Part shown: piece by piece, positions 5,938 to 6,013 of the stretch | Position numbering within the stretch: the stretch's first letter is position 1 | Layout of the letters: every line of letters starts with the position of its first letter | NCBI GenBank assembly: GCA_964631175.1 | Contig: CAZVWH010000138.1 | Location: 1 to 6,013, forward strand | Length of the DNA: 6,013 nucleotides | Origin: CAZVWH01 sp964631175 | Lineage (GTDB): Bacteria > Planctomycetota > Phycisphaerae > Sedimentisphaerales > Anaerobacaceae | Direction: 5' to 3' | Made by a program: the position numbers and the translations under genes | Notes under the pieces: model-generated | The model's input: the letters and a program-made list of their open reading frames with translations, nothing else | What the model was told of the DNA's origin: nothing | The model's database searches: none

Positions 5938-6013
5938 TCCCCGATAGCTCAACTGGTGGAGCGAGTCCGCCTGGGGCGGATTAACCGTTAGGTTGTAGGC
6001 TCGAGCTTTGGAT
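5938..6013 (+). tRNA. tRNA-Asn-like sequence, probably defective, cut by the window edge
   Basis: The 5' part reads like a normal tRNA: acceptor arm TCCCCGA (5938-5944), TA, then a D stem GCTC/GAGC (5947-5950, 5959-5962) with the loop AACTGGTG. Later, TTAACCG (5981-5987) and TAGGTTGTAGG (5989-5999) resemble the anticodon-to-T-arm part of a bacterial tRNA-Asn. Between them lies an extra palindrome, TCCGC-CTGGG-GCGGA (5966-5980), and no GTT anticodon remains. If that palindrome is the anticodon arm, the 7-nt loop would offer TGG (Pro) with an unusual C at position 33 and a long variable arm (AACC-GTTA-GGTT). The 3' half of the T stem (after CTCGAGC) does not pair with GTAGG. The acceptor 3' strand lies beyond the window. 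A degenerate or interrupted tRNA is more likely than a working one. Confidence 0.5.

Overview
The window is about 6 kb of bacterial chromosome with five protein genes, all on the minus strand, and one tRNA-like sequence on the plus strand at the right edge. No taxonomic marker is present. A small soluble Hanks-type kinase paired with a calcineurin-like phosphoesterase, the style of the biotin carboxylase and glycosyltransferase, and the abundance of short palindromic intergenic repeats together suggest Planctomycetota (perhaps a Phycisphaerae-like lineage). That placement is an inference at moderate confidence.

In the direction of transcription (right to left) the order is as follows. The first pair is a serine/threonine protein kinase (4716-5591) followed by a calcineurin-like metallophosphoesterase (3899-4750); the two genes overlap by 35 bp. 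A 169-bp spacer follows, mostly filled by a 136-bp element with 23-nt inverted terminal arms (3746-3881). Next is a membrane-anchored GT21/HpnI-like glycosyltransferase (2464-3729). A 286-bp spacer then carries a good candidate sigma-70 promoter. It leads into accB (1686-2177, biotin carboxyl carrier protein) and accC (260-1597, biotin carboxylase), separated by 88 bp holding a 14-bp tandem repeat and a hairpin. Downstream of accC, positions 1-259 hold only short dispersed palindromic repeats. The 334-bp AT-rich stretch 5604-5937 separates the kinase from the tRNA-like sequence at 5938-6013.

AccB and AccC form the first half-reaction of acetyl-CoA carboxylase, the committed step of fatty acid synthesis. 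The glycosyltransferase probably glycosylates a lipid or polyprenyl-type acceptor at the membrane. The kinase and phosphoesterase look co-expressed and may be a signalling pair. Nothing in the sequence shows that they act on the lipid genes.

The most interesting items are the overlapping kinase/phosphoesterase pair, with a non-RD kinase (HCD) and an altered GDxxDRG metal motif in the phosphoesterase; the inverted-repeat element just upstream of the glycosyltransferase start; the set of short repeats sharing a GATT...AATGAC layout; and the tRNA-Asn-like sequence whose anticodon arm appears to be interrupted by a small palindrome.
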